Source of the DNA: Burkholderiales bacterium RIFCSPHIGHO2_12_FULL_61_11
GTDB lineage: Bacteria; Pseudomonadota; Gammaproteobacteria; Burkholderiales; Burkholderiaceae_C
Direction of reading: 5' to 3'
Length of the DNA: 7,549 nucleotides
Assembly: GCA_001770785.1 (NCBI GenBank)
Contig: MERZ01000113.1
Span: 6,493-14,041, forward strand
Position 1 is the first letter of the stretch. Every line of letters starts with the position of its first letter. The position numbers were made by a program, and so were the translations under genes. Below, piece by piece: positions 5,868 to 7,549 of the stretch. A model generated the notes under the pieces. The model ran no database searches and was not told where the DNA came from. It was given only the letters and a program-made list of their open reading frames with translations.

Positions 5868-6635
5868 ATGACTTTTCTAGCGCTTGATGTGGGTAACACC
5901 CGCCTGAAATGGGCGCAGTATGACGCGCCCGCGACTGGCGCCAAACTGCTCGCGCAGGGCGCGGTGTTTCTGGAGAACATCGACAAGCTCGGCGACGGCG
6001 AATGGCGCACCATGCCACCGCCCTCGCGGATTCTTGGCTGCATTGTCGCCAGCGACGCCATCAAGCAGCGCGTGGCCGAGCAGATGGAACTCTGGGACGT
6101 GGCACCGCGCTGGGTCGTGTCGAGCGCGCAGGAGGCCGGTTTGACGAACGGCTACGACCACCCGGCGCGGCTGGGCGCCGACCGTTGGGTGGCCATGATT
6201 GGCGCGCACCACCGGCTGCTGGCGCGCGGCATCCGCAAGCCCTGCGTGGTTGTCATGGTTGGCACCGCGGTGACGGTTGATGCCGTTGATGCCACCGGAA
6301 AATTTCTGGGCGGCATCATTCTGCCTGGCCACGGCATCATGCTGCGCGCGCTTGAATCCGGAACCGCTGGTCTGCATGTGCCAACCGGCGATGTGCGCGA
6401 TTTCCCCACCAACACGAGTGACGCGCTGACCAGTGGCGGCACCTTTGCCATTGCCGGCGCCGTGCAACGCATGGTGGAAAACCTCACGCACCATTGCGGC
6501 GAAACGCCCGCGTGCATCATGACTGGCGGTGCAGGCTGGAAGATGGCCCCCAGCATGTCGGTCAAGTTTGAGCTGGCGGACAACCTGATTTTTGACGGCT
6601 TGCTGGAAATTGCCTCACGCCGCTTTGCCAACTGA
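5868..6635 (+). CDS. coaX: Type III pantothenate kinase CoaX
   Basis: CoaX phosphorylates pantothenate to 4'-phosphopantothenate, the first committed step of coenzyme A synthesis, in the cytoplasm. The 255-residue length is normal. It has the two ASKHA-fold halves: the N-terminal phosphate loop [12 protein letters not shown] with Asp7, the [11 protein letters not shown] motif with Asp105, the second phosphate loop [10 protein letters not shown] (131-140), and [19 protein letters not shown], which contributes to substrate binding. The Asp that precedes the GT-T-T loop in Thermotoga-type CoaX is Met130 here; I recall the Bordetella CoaX/Baf protein also lacking Asp at this spot, so this is probably a lineage feature, with Asp138 nearby. 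The start context is weak (cagctca before ATG) with no clear ribosome site. In many relatives coaX follows birA; here the gene upstream is the divergent sensor. It is followed after 24 bp by an acyl-CoA-binding protein gene, probably in the same transcript. Confidence 0.96.
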   Translation: MTFLALDVGNTRLKWAQYDAPATGAKLLAQGAVFLENIDKLGDGEWRTMPPPSRILGCIVASDAIKQRVAEQMELWDVAPRWVVSSAQEAGLTNGYDHPARLGADRWVAMIGAHHRLLARGIRKPCVVVMVGTAVTVDAVDATGKFLGGIILPGHGIMLRALESGTAGLHVPTGDVRDFPTNTSDALTSGGTFAIAGAVQRMVENLTHHCGETPACIMTGGAGWKMAPSMSVKFELADNLIFDGLLEIASRRFAN

Positions 6636-6659
6636 AAAGTTTTAAAGCGGAGCACTCCC

Positions 6660-6913
6660 ATGTCAGACCTCAAAGCCGCTTTCGACAAAGCCATGCTGGA
6701 CCGAAAAACCTCAGTGAGCGTCCCGACAACGCCACGCTGCTGAGAATCTACGCCTTGTACAAACAGGGCAGCGAGGGCGACAACACCGAGAAAAGACCCG
6801 GCTTTAGCGAGATGGTGGCCAGAGCCAAGTGGGACGCGTGGAGCCAGCTCAAAGGCACGTCGCAAGACGACGCCATGCAGCAGTATGTTGGCCTGATTGC
6901 CAAGCTGAGCTGA
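6660..6913 (+). pseudogene. Acyl-CoA-binding protein (ACBP), frameshifted by a one-base deletion
   Basis: An intact product would be an 84-residue cytoplasmic four-helix protein that binds long-chain acyl-CoA esters. The reading frame starts well (GGAG at 6649-6652, seven bases before ATG 6660) with MSDLKAAFDKAMLDRK, then runs into TGA at 6741-6743 after 27 codons. The rest of the family sequence continues in the -1 frame from 6707 to the TGA at 6911-6913. Adding one A to the five-A run at 6704-6708 restores KNLSERPDNATLL and a full ACBP. The repaired protein has the signature PDNATLLRIYALYKQ (Pro22, Tyr31, Lys35), then RAKWDAW (Lys57, Trp58, Trp61) and QQYVGLI (Tyr76), matching the residues that hold acyl-CoA in known ACBPs. 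Both halves are otherwise well preserved, so the lesion is recent, a sequencing error, or bypassed by slippage. It follows coaX in the same direction. Confidence 0.9.
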
Positions 6914-6975
6914 TTTTCAGTTGCTGCTTCCCTTTCCCGTTTTGACGAAGAGATGACGCCAGAGCGGGGATAACT

Positions 6976-7549
6976 TCACGCTACCACGCCGCGCTTGCGG
7001 AGTTCGGCAATCTGCGTTTCCGACAGCCCGACCTCGCGCAGCACCGCATCGGTGTCCTGGCCCAGTGTCGGCGCATTGCGCCGGTGGCGCCCCGGCGTTA
7101 GCGAAAGCTTGGGCACAAAACCCGGCACGGCCAGTGGCGTGCCGTCCGCTATCTGCACTTCCTGCAGCATGCCGCGCGCCTCATAGTGCGGGTCCCTGGC
7201 AATGTCGGCGATGGTGTAAATTTTTCCGGCGGGCACTTCGGCCTTTTCGAGTGCCGCCAATGCCTCGGCCACCGTCAGCTGCTGCGCCCATTGACCGATC
7301 GCCTGATCGAGTTCCCGCACTCGGGCGACACGCCCGCTGTTGTCGGCAAGAGCCGGATCACTGGCCAAGTCGGGTCGGCCAATGCACTGCATCAGGCGCT
7401 TGAAAATGCTGTCGCCATTGCCGGCAATCAGCGCGTAACCGTCCTTGCAGCGGTAGGCATTGGTGGGCGCGATGCCGGGCAGGGCGCTGCCCGCCGGGCC
7501 ACGCACCGCGCCAAAAGCGCTGTATTCTGGCAGCAGGCTCTCCATGCAG
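6976..7549 (-). CDS. CaiB/BaiF (class III) CoA-transferase, C-terminal part (cut by window edge)
   Basis: Family III CoA-transferases move CoA from one carboxylic acid to another, usually from a dicarboxylyl- or acyl-CoA donor, through an aspartyl-CoA thioester. About 190 C-terminal residues are present and the frame is open at the right edge; a full protein is about 390-410 residues. Family traits are MESLLPEYSAFG, the turn LPGIAPTNAYRCKDGYALIAGNGDSIFKRL, the helix pattern GRPDLASDPALADNSGRV, VPAGKIYTIADIARDPHYEARGML, and the C-terminal PGFVPKLSLTPG-RRNAPTLGQDTD segment. The catalytic Asp lies in the part outside the window, so activity cannot be judged. The substrate pair cannot be assigned from this portion. 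The gene converges with the ACBP gene, with 62 bp between the stops and no clear terminator hairpin. Confidence 0.93.
   Translation of the reverse strand, partial: CMESLLPEYSAFGAVRGPAGSALPGIAPTNAYRCKDGYALIAGNGDSIFKRLMQCIGRPDLASDPALADNSGRVARVRELDQAIGQWAQQLTVAEALAALEKAEVPAGKIYTIADIARDPHYEARGMLQEVQIADGTPLAVPGFVPKLSLTPGRHRRNAPTLGQDTDAVLREVGLSETQIAELRKRGVVA

Noticed and set aside
5573..5887. 104-codon plus-strand frame in the sensor/coaX divergent region
   Set aside because: Half is antisense to the sensor and the rest is spacer overlapping the coaX start; no similarity to BirA or any family I know.
6704..6710. Programmed -1 frameshift site in the ACBP gene
   Set aside because: The run is only five As, the in-frame heptamer does not fit X-XXY-YYZ, no downstream pseudoknot is evident, and ACBP genes are not known to use frameshifting; error or mutation is simpler.
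6152..6865. 237-codon minus-strand frame across coaX and the ACBP gene
   Set aside because: Antisense shadow of two well-identified genes in GC-rich DNA.

Overview
The window looks like chromosomal DNA from a betaproteobacterium, most likely order Burkholderiales and near Comamonadaceae. This rests on GC-rich codon use, a Tat-exported TRAP solute receptor of the 2-oxoacid type, a single-domain rhodanese ending in a GGWRF-GLPW tail, a stand-alone type III pantothenate kinase and a bacterial acyl-CoA-binding protein. The family-level assignment comes from remembered protein style, not from a search. I see no rRNA, tRNA, CRISPR array, insertion sequence or prophage gene.

Layout. (1) 1-2295, minus strand: a TRAP transporter operon read dctP > dctQ > dctM. 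dctM runs off the left edge. A 12-bp hairpin with a T-rich tail sits between dctP and dctQ and should let the solute receptor be made in excess over the membrane subunits. (2) 2296-2694: a divergent spacer of about 400 bp with no convincing gene, only weak small-ORF candidates. (3) 2695-3138, plus: a single-domain rhodanese. (4) 3333-5671, minus: a two-gene signalling operon. A six-helix membrane sensor with a histidine-kinase ATPase domain is followed by a response regulator with an enlarged receiver domain. The sensor has Gln where the phosphorylated His of the H-box should be. (5) 5868-6913, plus: coaX followed 24 bp later by an acyl-CoA-binding protein gene broken by a one-base deletion in an A-run. 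(6) 6976-7549, minus: the C-terminal part of a class III (CaiB/BaiF) CoA-transferase, entering from the right edge.

How the genes fit together. DctP binds an organic acid in the periplasm and hands it to the DctQM membrane complex, which imports it with an ion gradient. The sensor and regulator form their own pair; nothing in the window shows what they control. The three right-hand genes share a CoA theme: making CoA (CoaX), holding acyl-CoA (the acyl-CoA-binding protein) and moving CoA between acids (the transferase). The most notable observations are the missing phospho-acceptor His in the sensor, the unusual receiver of its partner, the frameshifted acyl-CoA-binding gene and the intra-operon terminator. 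I did not find a clearly new multi-gene system.
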